From positions 1 through 64,000 of the forward strand of contig NZ_JPVN01000003.1 of the NCBI RefSeq assembly GCF_000772945.1: 64,000 nucleotides of DNA, read 5' to 3'. The DNA comes from Ureibacillus manganicus DSM 26584 (GTDB lineage Bacteria > Bacillota > Bacilli > Bacillales_A > Planococcaceae). The notes beneath the pieces were generated by a model, which made no database searches, was not told where the DNA came from, and was given only the letters and a program-made list of their open reading frames with translations. This document shows, piece by piece, positions 9,687-18,717 of the stretch (position 1 is the stretch's first letter; each line of letters begins with the position of its first letter). The translations under genes and the position numbers were made by a program.

Positions 9687-9749
9687 CTAACATTTCTCCT
9701 TAATATATAATTTGTTCTATGACTTGTATAAAAAAATATATGCACACTT

Positions 9750-9782
9750 CAAAAAAATAGGACAGGTGAGAGGACCTATCCT
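9750..9782 (-). terminator. weak terminator after the regulator gene
   Basis: On the minus strand ATAGG and CCTAT pair around a loop and are followed by TTTTTTT, overlapping the end of the regulator gene. It would separate regulator transcripts from ridA at least in part. Confidence 0.5.
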
Positions 9783-10432
9783 TTATGATTTTTTTCCTTT
9801 ATTTCGTCAATATAACTATATACTGTGACTTTTGAAATGTTCAACTTTTCGGCGACTCGGTCGATTGTGCCACGAATGAGAAAGACCCCTTTTTGTTCCA
9901 TAAATCGGATCATTTCAATCTTTTCCTCTCTTCTTAGCAAATCGACTGGTTTGTTGCCAATCGTCTTATCAATTAAATCATTTGCAATTTCATTGATATG
10001 GTCCATTTCGTTCGTATTTTCAAAGGGTAAAGTAGATTCAGATAATTTGTTAGGTACATGGGGAACTAGGCTACTAAGCCAATTAATATTTTCTGTAATT
10101 TTTGTTGTATCAATATTAATGCACAATGCCCCTTTTACCTTTTTATCATGATCTCGAATAAGTACTGTGGAAGATTTAATCAAGCGACCATCATCTGTAT
10201 GAAAATAATAATTTGCTGAATAATCATTTGTGAAATTTTGTGAAAGCAATACGTCAGTGATTAAATGATTAAAACTCTGACCAACTTGTCTTCCCGTTAC
10301 ATGATTGTTAATAGTGTACACGACTGAATTCTGAGGAATCGTCAAATCGTGAATAACAACCTCAACATCTGAACCAAATGTTTTGGCAATAACATCAGCG
10401 ACAGGAATGTACTGTTGTACGTTAGAATCCAT
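9776..10432 (-). CDS. YheO-like PAS / DauR-type HTH transcriptional regulator
   Basis: The 218-residue protein has an N-terminal YheO-like PAS sensor (about 5-115, with the VVIHDLT and GALCINID elements). Its C-terminal helix-turn-helix (about 165-215) contains DRVAEKLNISKVTVYSYI. This pairing is found in DauR, which represses D-arginine catabolism in Pseudomonas, and in related D-amino-acid regulators. It lies upstream of ridA in the same orientation and divergent from a symporter, so both flanks are likely targets. The effector is unknown; a D-amino acid is an inference from context. Confidence 0.85.
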   Translation of the reverse strand: MDSNVQQYIPVADVIAKTFGSDVEVVIHDLTIPQNSVVYTINNHVTGRQVGQSFNHLITDVLLSQNFTNDYSANYYFHTDDGRLIKSSTVLIRDHDKKVKGALCINIDTTKITENINWLSSLVPHVPNKLSESTLPFENTNEMDHINEIANDLIDKTIGNKPVDLLRREEKIEMIRFMEQKGVFLIRGTIDRVAEKLNISKVTVYSYIDEIKEKNHKG

Positions 10433-10862
10433 AGATTTTTCCTTTCAGATAAGAAAATTTTATATAATTAATTTAATTATATAAAAAATTATACGAAATA
10501 CAAATAAATTTTTATATAGCAATTAAAAAGACTCTATTCATAAATGTTGGGACCTACTGCATAGTATGTTTTAAACAATAGAGATTTTGTACTGGCAATA
10601 GTTAATCATCACCATTTAGTTACAGAAGAAATTAATATAAAAATTTATACATTAGAATCACACACTTATTCATCGCATTTAACCAAATGTTGAAGGGAGT
10701 GAGTGGACGAATAAAAATTGTATTAAAAAATCGTTAATTATAGGAAGTTAGTGTTTCGAGATTTATTATCTTGTATTTCAATGCATTTTTGGATAGCGAA
10801 CTTATAAATTTGTGTTCTATTTTTACTTTAGGATGTTATTTTAATAAAATTGGGGGTTAAAG
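10433..10862. promoter_or_regulatory. divergent control region with perfect palindrome
   Basis: This is the 430-bp gap between the regulator and the symporter. A perfect 11-bp inverted repeat with a 3-bp centre sits at 10460-10484, 28 bp upstream of the regulator start. TAAATTTTTATA at 10505-10516 is mirrored by TATAAAAATTTA at 10636-10647. The region is very A+T rich, so chance symmetry must be allowed for, but the placement suits operators for the adjacent regulator. I see no gene in it. Confidence 0.45.
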
Positions 10863-12071
10863 ATGAAGAAGATTGGCTTGCTCTCGCAGATTTTAATAGC
10901 ATTTGTCATTGCCATTATTTTAGGTGCCATTATTGGACCTAATATTGAGGTTGTTAAACCACTTGGTGATCTATTTTTAAGACTTATTAAATTTATCATT
11001 GTTCCTTTAGTTCTTGCTTCTCTAGTAATTGGTATAGCTGGCGCAGGTGACTTAAAGCAGATTGGTAGAATGGGTGGTGTCTCATTTACTTATTATCTCG
11101 GAACTACTGCAATTGCTGTAGTCATTGGACTAGTGCTAGCAAACATATTTAGACCAGGTGACGGAGTAAATATGACACTTTCAGGGGAAGCGGCTGAGCC
11201 TACAGCAGCTCCAAATGTAGTTCAGACGTTATTAAATATTATCCCAACAAACCCCATTGAATCCCTTGTAACAGCGAATATGCTTCAAATTATCTTCTTT
11301 GCGCTTTTCCTAGGTATTGCAATTTCTATGATTGGTGATAAAGCGAAACCTGTATATAATTTCTTTGAAGGTTTAGCAGAAATTATGTACAAGATTACTG
11401 GAATTGTTATGAAAGTTGCACCAATTGGGGTATTCGGTCTAATTGCACCAATCGTAGGACAGTATGGAATTTCAGTACTTCTTCCTCTTATCAAATTAAT
11501 CTTAGTCGTTTATGCAGGATGTATTCTCCACGCATTAATAGTTTATTCAGGTTCAGTTAAACTATTTGCAAACTACAATCCACTTAAATTTTTCAAAGGT
11601 ATTGCACCTGCGAGTTTAGTAGCTTTTAGTACTTCAAGTAGTTCTGGAACATTACCGATTACGATGAAAAGTACTGAAGAAAATCTAGGTGTTTCTAAAA
11701 AGGTAAGTAGCTTTGTCCTACCATTGGGAGCAACCATTAATATGGATGGAACGGCATTATACCAAGGGGTATGTGTATTGTTTGTAGCCCAATTTATGGG
11801 GATTGAATTATCTATTATGCAACAATTGATTATCGTATTAACAGCTACACTTGCATCAATCGGTACAGCTGGTGTTCCTGGAGCTGGATTAATAATGTTA
11901 TCAATGGTTATAACAGCAGTAGGTCTCCCTTTAGAAGCGATAGCATTAGTTGCTGGAGTAGATCGAATTCTAGACATGATACGTACATCTGTGAATGTTA
12001 CTGGTGATGCTTCGGCTGCAATTGTTGTGCAGGCAATAGAAGATAAACGGGATCTAAAAGCTTCAAGTTAA
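10863..12071 (+). CDS. dicarboxylate/amino acid:cation symporter (DAACS family)
   Basis: This is a 402-residue membrane protein with about eight hydrophobic helices and two re-entrant loops. The serine-rich loop SLVAFSTSSSSGTLPIT and the metal/substrate motif NMDGTALYQG are diagnostic of the GltP/DctA/SstT family. The TGDASAAIVV stretch near the end belongs to the same substrate site. These proteins import acidic or neutral amino acids with sodium or protons. Divergence from the PAS-HTH regulator and its catabolic operon suggests it imports the amino acid that the operon degrades. It begins with ATG after a GGGGG-containing site. Confidence 0.93.
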   Translation: MKKIGLLSQILIAFVIAIILGAIIGPNIEVVKPLGDLFLRLIKFIIVPLVLASLVIGIAGAGDLKQIGRMGGVSFTYYLGTTAIAVVIGLVLANIFRPGDGVNMTLSGEAAEPTAAPNVVQTLLNIIPTNPIESLVTANMLQIIFFALFLGIAISMIGDKAKPVYNFFEGLAEIMYKITGIVMKVAPIGVFGLIAPIVGQYGISVLLPLIKLILVVYAGCILHALIVYSGSVKLFANYNPLKFFKGIAPASLVAFSTSSSSGTLPITMKSTEENLGVSKKVSSFVLPLGATINMDGTALYQGVCVLFVAQFMGIELSIMQQLIIVLTATLASIGTAGVPGAGLIMLSMVITAVGLPLEAIALVAGVDRILDMIRTSVNVTGDASAAIVVQAIEDKRDLKASS

Positions 12072-12106
12072 TGAAAGCGCTTAAAGAGCGAAGTATATGA
12101 AATGTT

Positions 12107-12150
12107 AAAAAGGTTGTTGAATTGGGATACCTAATTCAACAACCTTTTTT
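12107..12150 (+). terminator. symporter terminator
   Basis: AAAGGTTGTTGAATT and AATTCAACAACCTTT pair over 15 bp, followed by a T run. Confidence 0.92.
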
Positions 12151-12372
12151 ATATACTTGAGTTATCTGTTATTAGGGTAAAAATCATTATAAGATATTTG
12201 TCTAGTAAAATGACCAAATCTTATAGATAACTATCTCGTAAACTTTACACTGATGAAAGAACCTAAGAAAATATTTATTCTAGTTTTTTATAAAAAATTA
12301 ATCTATTAGTCTAAGCGATATCTTAACAATCTCATATCTTATAGTAGTCAATTATGAGAGGGGGGATTGTTA

Positions 12373-12594
12373 ATGGGTTATCGCAAATGTAATTGTGGCA
12401 AAAAGTACAATTGGGAAGACTTTATGTCAACAAATGAGGAAACAAGTAATGAGACTTCAATGGCAGATTTAATGGTAGAAATGGCTGCGATATTAAGGCC
12501 ATGTCAAAGTACTTGTGCAAAAATTTGTAGTGATTTACCAGGTCCTTTAAGAGGGGCTTGTATTCGTGATTGTATAAATCGCTGTGTTAGATAA
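12373..12594 (+). CDS. small cysteine-rich protein with twin CX3CX3C helices
   Basis: The protein has 73 residues and no signal peptide. The N-terminus has CNCGKKY. The C-terminal half carries two groups of three cysteines, each spaced by three residues: CQSTCAKIC and CIRDCINRC, separated by a proline-glycine turn (SDLPGPLRG). Cysteines at i, i+4, i+8 lie on one helix face, so a disulfide- or metal-clamped helical hairpin is plausible. GGGGGG seven bases upstream supports ATG 12373. It has its own terminator. I do not recognise the family; a coat protein or peptide precursor are both possible, but no modifying enzyme is adjacent. Confidence 0.75.
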   Translation: MGYRKCNCGKKYNWEDFMSTNEETSNETSMADLMVEMAAILRPCQSTCAKICSDLPGPLRGACIRDCINRCVR

Positions 12595-12604
12595 TATATT
12601 CAAG

Positions 12605-12640
12605 AAACGGGATAGATTTTTTTCTATCCTGTTTATTTTT
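12605..12640 (+). terminator. terminator
   Basis: AAACGGGATAGA and TCTATCCTGTTT form a stem closed by a T-rich loop and followed by ATTTTT. Confidence 0.8.
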
Positions 12641-12833
12641 GCATCCTCTTATTCTCTGTATTAATAGTTTCATTTACATTAATAACACTACCACTATTAA
12701 ATAAAACGTCCTATATCCGTATATTAGTAAATATGTAATGATTTTATATATCTATTAATTAGTGTGGAATAGTTTTTTATTACATGAATATAAATGAAGT
12801 AAACCTAGTAACATGAAAAGGAGTTTTTATAGA

Positions 12834-13148
12834 ATGGTAGTGAGTCTTGAAGTAGGCGAGAATTTCTTAGTTGAGAAAACACCAGCCAATTTATTTAAGG
12901 GATTAGAGGCAGTAGGTGGTCATTTAACAATTACAGATAAAAGGTTAATCTTTAAAGCTCATAAGTTGAACATACAAGGTGGAACGACGGAAATTTTATT
13001 TAGTGATATTGCTTCTATTGATAAAGCAAGTACTTTGAAAATAATACCAAACCGAATGATCGTGAAAATGAAAGATGGTAAAGAATATAAATTTGTCGTG
13101 TATAAGAGGGATAAATTGGTACAACTCATCACGGATCAACTGCAGTAA
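12834..13148 (+). CDS. GRAM/PH-like domain protein
   Basis: The protein has 104 residues, starting at ATG 12834, which lies ten bases after AAGGAG (an ATG seven codons upstream has no site). It is one small beta-rich domain: KTPANLFKGLEAVGGHLTIT, then DKRLIFKAHKLN and DIASIDKAS, the strand pattern of GRAM and bacterial PH domains. Such domains bind lipids or mediate stress responses, but no partner is encoded nearby. It is flanked by terminators and so is probably monocistronic. Function unknown. Confidence 0.78.
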   Translation: MVVSLEVGENFLVEKTPANLFKGLEAVGGHLTITDKRLIFKAHKLNIQGGTTEILFSDIASIDKASTLKIIPNRMIVKMKDGKEYKFVVYKRDKLVQLITDQLQ

Positions 13149-13167
13149 AAAAATAATAATATATAAA

Positions 13168-13216
13168 TGGGTTCGGTTTGAAATTAGCCCTTTTACAAAC
13201 CGAACCCAATCTTTTT
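13168..13216 (+). terminator. terminator
   Basis: TGGGTTCGGTTTG and CAAACCGAACCCA are a perfect 13-bp stem followed by ATCTTTTTT. Confidence 0.93.
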
Positions 13217-13326
13217 TCTAACAATTAGTTATAGATCATTTTTCCATATCAATTGTCCATATCGTGTATCAATCCATATCAATTCACCAACACTACTAGC
13301 ATCTAAAATCTTAGGTTGGTGTAAAT

Positions 13327-14280
13327 ATGATACTCAGATTCGGATATGTCTCTACTGCGCTTTCTTTATGGGAAGCATCTCCTTCTCGAACGTTAACCTT
13401 TACAAATTGGAAGAAACAAGACGAAGAAAGTAGGATGGAAAGATTATATTTTTTGACGGAGCAAAATTTAAAGAATACGCTACGAATTCTTCATTATAAT
13501 ATCGCACATGGGATCGAAGTTTATAGAATGTCATCTTCACTTGTCCCACTTGCTACCCATCCAGAGGTAATGTGGGATTTTACTACCCCATTTGCAAGTC
13601 TTTTTAAAGAGATAGGTGACTTGATACAACAACATCAATTAAGAGTAAGCTTTCATCCAAATCAATTTACATTGTTTACAAGCCCAAAGGAGCACATTAC
13701 GAAGAATGCAATTATTGATATGACCTATCACTATAAGATGTTAGAAGCGATGGGTATAGAAAGTTCTGCGAATATGAATATTCATGTTGGTGGGACATAC
13801 GGAGATAAAGCAAAAGCCATCGCTTCATTTAACGAAAACTTTGTGAAGCTTGATAAACATATTCGAATGCAAACAACACTTGAGAACGATGATAAAACTT
13901 ATACTGCGGAAGAAACTTTGAAGATCTGTGAGCATCATGATGTTCCATTCGTTTTTGATTATCACCATCATTGGGCAAATTCTGGAGATGTAGATTTTGA
14001 AGAATTATTACCTCGAATATTTTCCACTTGGAAGCGTACAGGAAAAGTTCCAAAATTCCACTTATCCTCACCAAAATCAGAAAGCTTAATACGAGCACAT
14101 GCAGATTATGTTGATTTAGATTTTGCTGTCCCTTTTATACAAGCGTTAAAGGATTATGGAGAATCAGCAGATATTATGATTGAGGCAAAAGCGAAAGACT
14201 ACGCAGCTTTACAACTTGTAGAGGAGCTAGGGAAGATGCGCGGGTTTAAACGTGTTAATGGTGGTGCAATTGAAATATAA
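13327..14280 (+). CDS. uvsE: UV damage endonuclease UvsE
   Basis: This 317-residue TIM-barrel enzyme of the UVDE family nicks DNA 5' of UV photoproducts, giving a repair route independent of UvrABC. Family motifs are intact: RFGYVS at the start, HPNQFTLFTSPK, NIHVGG with a metal-binding His, TLENDDKTYT with metal-binding Glu, and HLSSPK. The length is that of the B. subtilis enzyme. ATG 13327 has only a weak upstream site (GGTTGGTG). Three CCATATC copies (13244, 13257, 13274) stand upstream, and no LexA-type box is obvious. It ends in its own terminator. Confidence 0.95.
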   Translation: MILRFGYVSTALSLWEASPSRTLTFTNWKKQDEESRMERLYFLTEQNLKNTLRILHYNIAHGIEVYRMSSSLVPLATHPEVMWDFTTPFASLFKEIGDLIQQHQLRVSFHPNQFTLFTSPKEHITKNAIIDMTYHYKMLEAMGIESSANMNIHVGGTYGDKAKAIASFNENFVKLDKHIRMQTTLENDDKTYTAEETLKICEHHDVPFVFDYHHHWANSGDVDFEELLPRIFSTWKRTGKVPKFHLSSPKSESLIRAHADYVDLDFAVPFIQALKDYGESADIMIEAKAKDYAALQLVEELGKMRGFKRVNGGAIEI

Positions 14281-14285
14281 AGGTA

Positions 14286-14335
14286 AAGGTATAAATCCTC
14301 ATAAATCAGAGGGGATATACCTTTTTTATTTTCTA
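14286..14335 (+). terminator. uvsE terminator
   Basis: AAAGGTATA pairs with TATACCTTT, with an inner CCTC/GAGG stem, followed by a T run. Confidence 0.82.
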
Positions 14336-14357
14336 GATAATAAGTAAGCAGATGAGT

Positions 14358-14511
14358 GTCTATTAAGTCCTTGAAAGTGTCTATTAATTATAATGAATTG
14401 TCTATTATTGGGACAAAGTTGTCTATTATCAGGACACCTGTCTATTATACGCACGAAAGTGTCTATTATCTCTAACTGAATTGTCTATTATCCGGATATA
14501 AATGTCTATTA
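14358..14511. repeat. 21-bp-spaced GTCTATTA array
   Basis: GTCTATTA occurs eight times, at 14358, 14379, 14400, 14421, 14440, 14461, 14483 and 14504. Steps are 21, 21, 21, 19, 21, 22 and 21 bp. The spacers between cores are unrelated to each other. It lies between the uvsE terminator and the next gene, both on the plus strand. Confidence 0.93.
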
Positions 14512-14588
14512 ACCAACCTTAGTTGTTCATTGGCCAAAAATATTGGGTAAAATAATGTAGATACAGCATATTATGTGGAGGTATTTAA

Positions 14589-14954
14589 ATGAAAAGTGCA
14601 AGTCCTTATGTTTTTGTAGACAACTGTCTAGAAGTTATTGAATTTTATCGAAATATACTTGATGGATTAATTCAAAATGTTCAAGAGAGTGAAGATGGTA
14701 AATGTCTTCATGCTGAATTAGAAGTTGGAGCTAGCATTATTCATTTTTCAGATACTTTTGGTCAAACACAGCAAGGTGATAATGTTCGAATTTCTTTAGA
14801 ATTCGATAGTGAAGAGGAAATTAGAAGGGTCTATCAATCACTCATTGTAGATGGGGAAATTACACATGAACTACAAGATACTCCTTGGGGTGCACTGCAT
14901 GCAAACCTTGTCGATCAGTTTGGTATTGGTTGGCTATTAAGTTACCAAACATGA
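14589..14954 (+). CDS. VOC family (PhnB/glyoxalase-like) protein
   Basis: The 121-residue protein forms one VOC module of paired beta-alpha-beta-beta-beta units. PYVFVDNCLEVIEFYRNI opens it, and the PhnB-like ending DTPWGALHANLVDQFGIGWLL closes it. Members bind small ligands, and many lack metal; the usual metal triad is not obvious. TGGAGG lies upstream of ATG 14589. The next gene, also a ligand-binding fold, starts 44 bp later and may be co-transcribed. Substrate unknown. Confidence 0.85.
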   Translation: MKSASPYVFVDNCLEVIEFYRNILDGLIQNVQESEDGKCLHAELEVGASIIHFSDTFGQTQQGDNVRISLEFDSEEEIRRVYQSLIVDGEITHELQDTPWGALHANLVDQFGIGWLLSYQT

Positions 14955-14998
14955 TATGGTTAAAGTAAGAATTCGCAAGTGCGAGATAAAGGATATGA

Positions 14999-15634
14999 GT
15001 GACCATAATGAGTAAGTTTGAATGGAGAAAAGAATTAAAGGAGCTCTATTTACCTAAAAAACCGATGACAATTGAAGTTCCTGAAATGAAGTTTTTCACA
15101 ATTGAAGGAAGTGGAAATCCAAATAGTGCTCCTTTTAAAGAACATGTAGAAATCCTATATGGATTGTCGTATGCCATACGAATGATGCCTAAAAAGGGAA
15201 TGACTCCAGAGGGATATTTTGAATACACTGTTTTCCCTTTGGAAGGACATTGGGACTTAGATGAAGAAGGCAGGAAGCTAGACTATTTAAACAAAGACCA
15301 CTTAGTCTATAAGTTAATGATTAGACAACCGGATTTTGTAACAGAGGATTTGTTTCAGTATGCATTAAATACTGTTAGACAAAAAAATCCATCTGCGAAT
15401 TTAGATGCAGTTAAATTCGAGTCTATTACAGAAGGATTATGTGTCCAAGCAATGCATGTAGGTAGCTATGATGACGAGCCGAAAACTTTCGAGTTAATGG
15501 AAAGGTATTGTTCCGAAAATAATTTGCGAAGAGCAGAAAAAACACATAGAGAAATTTATATTTCTGATGCTAGAAAAACGCCACAGGAAAAATTAAAGAC
15601 AGTACTGAGGTTTAAAGTTACAGAAGATAAGTGA
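14999..15634 (+). CDS. GyrI-like small-molecule-binding protein
   Basis: The protein has 211 residues of the GyrI-like (SOUL/BacA C-terminal) fold. Recognisable elements are MKFFTIEGSGNPN, YTVFPLEGHWDL and the late ALCVQAMHVGSYDDEP-type turn with EIYISDARKTP. Free-standing proteins of this kind bind or hydrolyse hydrophobic ligands, and no DNA-binding domain is present. GTG 14999 has AAAGGA five bases upstream; ATG 15008, three codons in, is the alternative. It probably shares a transcript with the VOC gene before it. Confidence 0.83.
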   Translation: MTIMSKFEWRKELKELYLPKKPMTIEVPEMKFFTIEGSGNPNSAPFKEHVEILYGLSYAIRMMPKKGMTPEGYFEYTVFPLEGHWDLDEEGRKLDYLNKDHLVYKLMIRQPDFVTEDLFQYALNTVRQKNPSANLDAVKFESITEGLCVQAMHVGSYDDEPKTFELMERYCSENNLRRAEKTHREIYISDARKTPQEKLKTVLRFKVTEDK

Positions 15635-15661
15635 CATTAAAACAGAGATTTTTAATAAAGT

Positions 15662-15692
15662 AGCGACCTAACGAAAAGGTGTTAGGTCGCTT
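15662..15692. terminator. bidirectional terminator
   Basis: AGCGACCTAAC and GTTAGGTCGCT form a perfect 11-bp stem between convergent genes. Confidence 0.85.
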
Positions 15693-15702
15693 CTATTGTT
15701 TT

Positions 15703-17859
15703 CTATTGAATACTCTTTAATCTATTTTTACTAATAATCGCTTGGATCACAAAATATTCAATATCACCATCTAAAGCTTCCCAAACTGGTTTGAGCTTAT
15801 CTGTATCTAGTTCAATCATTATGTCTAAAACCTTTTTCTCTATTTCTTCATCGAATATTTCATTCCAATTTATTTTATAACCTTCTTCAGAACTGCGAAT
15901 GATATGGTTTTGAATGGTTACTTTAGAAAGATTTCTTTTTCCGGATATTTCGTCAATGCTAGTACCATCTATAAACATTTCATATGAAATCACATGACTT
16001 GGTTTATCATTTGTTTCTTTCGCCACTGTTTGCGTCATGTTTGTTTGTATAGATTTTTCAGGGACCGTTATTTCATTACCCGATACAAACTCTTTTATTT
16101 CATCAATAAATGCTTGCCCGTATTTTGCAAATTTACTTTGCCCTACTCCTTTAACTTGGAGCATGGAAGGTTCATCAATTGGGAAAAAGCGACACATTTC
16201 TTTTAATGTAGCATCTGAAAAAATAACAAAAGGCGGTACATTTTCTTTCTGAGCAAATTGTTTTCTCAGGCCTCGTAAAACTTCAAATAATTCTTCATTT
16301 TCTTCAACAGCACGAGCCTCTTTAACAGGTGTTTTACTCTTTTTCATCCAAACAGTCGTTTCACCTTTTAACACAGGAATGCTTTTTTCAGTTAATAATA
16401 CAACTGGATATTTACCATCCGTTAATTGCATGTAATCTTCAGTTAGTAAGTAATTAATTGTATCAACAATTTCTTTTTCAGATTGGGAACGAAGTAAGCC
16501 ATAAGTAGATAATTGGTCAAATCCGAGTTCTCGGATCCGTTTCTGATTGGAGCCTTTCAAAACTTGAGCAATTAATGTAGTACCGAACCGTTCACCCATT
16601 CGCTTGCAACAAGAAAAAATCATCTGAGCTTCTCGGGTAATTTCCACTTTTTCACGCGTATCTTTACAGCTACTACATTTTTTACATTTCATTTCTGTTT
16701 CGTTCGGGTCAAAATATTGAATGATATAGGATTGAAGACATTCTTCTGTATGGCAATACATAATCATTTGGTTCAGTTTATTATAATCCTGTTCGCGTAT
16801 TTCTGGATCGAAAGTAGATTGTTCTATTAAAAACTTTTGTAACTGAATGTCCTGTTTAGAAAATAGTAGAATACATTCACTTTCATCACCGTCACGACCT
16901 GCGCGGCCTGCTTCCTGGTAGTAGGCTTCAAGATTCTTTGGTAAGTTGTAATGAAGAACAAATCGCACATTGGACTTATCGATTCCCATTCCGAAGGCAT
17001 TTGTTGCTATCATAATTTGCTTTTCATCATAGACGAATTGTTCTTGTGCTTGTTTTCGCTCAAACTCTGAAAGCCCTGCATGATATTTTGCTACTGAAAA
17101 GCCTTGTAGTGATAAATAATTATATAGCCCATCTGTTTCTTTTCTACTTGAAGTATAAATGATTCCTGATTCCTTTGAATGCTCTTTTAAATAGGAAAGA
17201 ATATAGTCTCGCTTATTGGCACCTTTGATAACATTGAAGCTTAAATTCTCACGAGCAAAGCCGTTTTTGAATGTATCTTGTTGACCTATATGTAATAGAT
17301 TTCGAATCTCGTCTGCTACATTTTGTGTTGCTGTAGCAGTTAAGGCAACAATCATTGGTTGCTGATTTAATTTTTTTAAGGATGAAACGATGGACCTGTA
17401 ACTTGGTCTAAAGTCGTGTCCCCATTGAGAGATACAGTGTGCTTCATCAAAAGCAATTAATGGAATTTGAATGGAATTTAATACATCAATAAAATAATCA
17501 GAATCAAAACGTTCAGGAGCAACATATACAAGTTTGTAGACACCGTGGCGTATATCATATAGACAATCTTGAAGTTCCTTTTGGGTTAATGAACTATTAA
17601 TATATGTAGCTGGTATATCTGCGGCAGTAAGAGCATCAACTTGGTCTTTCATAAGAGATATGAGAGGGGAAATGACGATTGTCGTTCCTTGGAAAAGAAG
17701 TGCAGGTATTTGAAAACAGATTGATTTACCTCCGCCAGTTGGGAGAATTCCAAGCGTGTTCCGTTGATGTAATATATTATCGATTATTTCCGCTTGTCCA
17801 CTTCGAAAATCAGTATAGCCGAAATATTGATTTAATAAGTTCTTTGCTTCATTGATCAA
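15703..17859 (-). CDS. recQ: ATP-dependent DNA helicase RecQ
   Basis: RecQ unwinds DNA 3'-5' in recombinational repair and fork restart. The 718-residue protein has Walker A PTGGGKS (40-46), DEAH at 138-141, ALTATAT, the arginine-finger motif QEAGRAGRDG, and a zinc-binding domain with cysteines in MYCHTEEC and CKKCSSC. An HRDC domain (about 520-595) follows. A C-terminal helix-turn-helix region (about 630-715) contains DGTSIDEISGKRNLSKVTIQNH, longer than the minimal RecQ and typical of Bacillales forms. It stands alone, convergent with the GyrI-like gene. Confidence 0.95.
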   Translation of the reverse strand: MINEAKNLLNQYFGYTDFRSGQAEIIDNILHQRNTLGILPTGGGKSICFQIPALLFQGTTIVISPLISLMKDQVDALTAADIPATYINSSLTQKELQDCLYDIRHGVYKLVYVAPERFDSDYFIDVLNSIQIPLIAFDEAHCISQWGHDFRPSYRSIVSSLKKLNQQPMIVALTATATQNVADEIRNLLHIGQQDTFKNGFARENLSFNVIKGANKRDYILSYLKEHSKESGIIYTSSRKETDGLYNYLSLQGFSVAKYHAGLSEFERKQAQEQFVYDEKQIMIATNAFGMGIDKSNVRFVLHYNLPKNLEAYYQEAGRAGRDGDESECILLFSKQDIQLQKFLIEQSTFDPEIREQDYNKLNQMIMYCHTEECLQSYIIQYFDPNETEMKCKKCSSCKDTREKVEITREAQMIFSCCKRMGERFGTTLIAQVLKGSNQKRIRELGFDQLSTYGLLRSQSEKEIVDTINYLLTEDYMQLTDGKYPVVLLTEKSIPVLKGETTVWMKKSKTPVKEARAVEENEELFEVLRGLRKQFAQKENVPPFVIFSDATLKEMCRFFPIDEPSMLQVKGVGQSKFAKYGQAFIDEIKEFVSGNEITVPEKSIQTNMTQTVAKETNDKPSHVISYEMFIDGTSIDEISGKRNLSKVTIQNHIIRSSEEGYKINWNEIFDEEIEKKVLDIMIELDTDKLKPVWEALDGDIEYFVIQAIISKNRLKSIQ

Positions 17860-18028
17860 AGAAAAACCACCTCTTATTTACTATTGGTTTATAGTTAGTA
17901 TAGAAGAGATATAGTACTTTTTCAATTGTATCTAATTCAATTAGAGATTGTAATATGGTTTGTCCGAATAAAATTAATAAGTACCATTACTTGTTATAAT
18001 CAATTGTAATGAATGTTAGGGGGCTTTT

Positions 18029-18622
18029 ATGATTAAAAAACTTTCTTCACATCAACATAAGCAGCCTTTCAAAGGGCCATTTACAATTACTCGTATTCAA
18101 CCAGGTCGTATTTTGGGAGATGCGATTGACGATTTTGCTTTTGGTCCTTTGAGTATTATTGACCATGCTGTGATGAAAAAGGGATTAACGATAAAAATGC
18201 ATGAACATGTGAACGATGAAATATTTAGCTATGTTTGGAAGGGAACTATGTATCACAGAGATTCAGCTGGTATTGAAAAGGCGGTGTCCCCTGGAAATTT
18301 GATGATGATGAATGCCGGCAAAAGTTTTTGACATGAAGAAAAGGTAAAACAAGATGAAGTTGAGATGCTTCAAATTTTTGTTCGACCTAGGGATACAAAC
18401 CTTGAACCAATGATACAGTTTTATGAGAAGACTTCTTTGTCACACGGTTGGTATGTGGTGGTTGGCCCAGAAAATAGTGATGCGCCCCTTAAGGTAAGGC
18501 AAAATGTGTTTATACTAGATGCTCATCCCAAAAAGGGCGATCAGCTAAAGATACCTGATTATGACGGTATGCAACCATGTCAATGGCTGGTACAATTAGT
18601 GGGTTGTCGAAATAAGGAATAG
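18029..18622 (+). pseudogene. pirin-like cupin gene with in-frame TGA
   Basis: Together the two parts form a 198-codon pirin-like bicupin reading frame. The first part runs to 18331 with the metal site KMHEHVNDE. The second continues in the same frame from 18332 with EVEMLQIFVRPRDTN. A single TGA at 18329-18331 splits them right after MNAGKSF and before HEEK, where relatives carry an aromatic or small residue. No frameshift is involved. GGGGG upstream supports ATG 18029, and ATG 18365 could restart the second half. A true nonsense mutation or a sequencing error are both possible; there is no sign of a selenocysteine system. Confidence 0.85.
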
Positions 18623-18717
18623 TTTAAAAAGATGGTGGCTTGAATATTACAAATATGAATATAACCGGAATGATAGGCCCGTTTTATTAGACAACTTTTT
18701 TGAAAATGTAATGTACA

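Noticed and set aside
18029-18622. Selenocysteine-coding TGA in the pirin gene
   Set aside because: No recognisable selenocysteine insertion element follows the codon, and pirins are not known selenoproteins. A nonsense change or base error is simpler.
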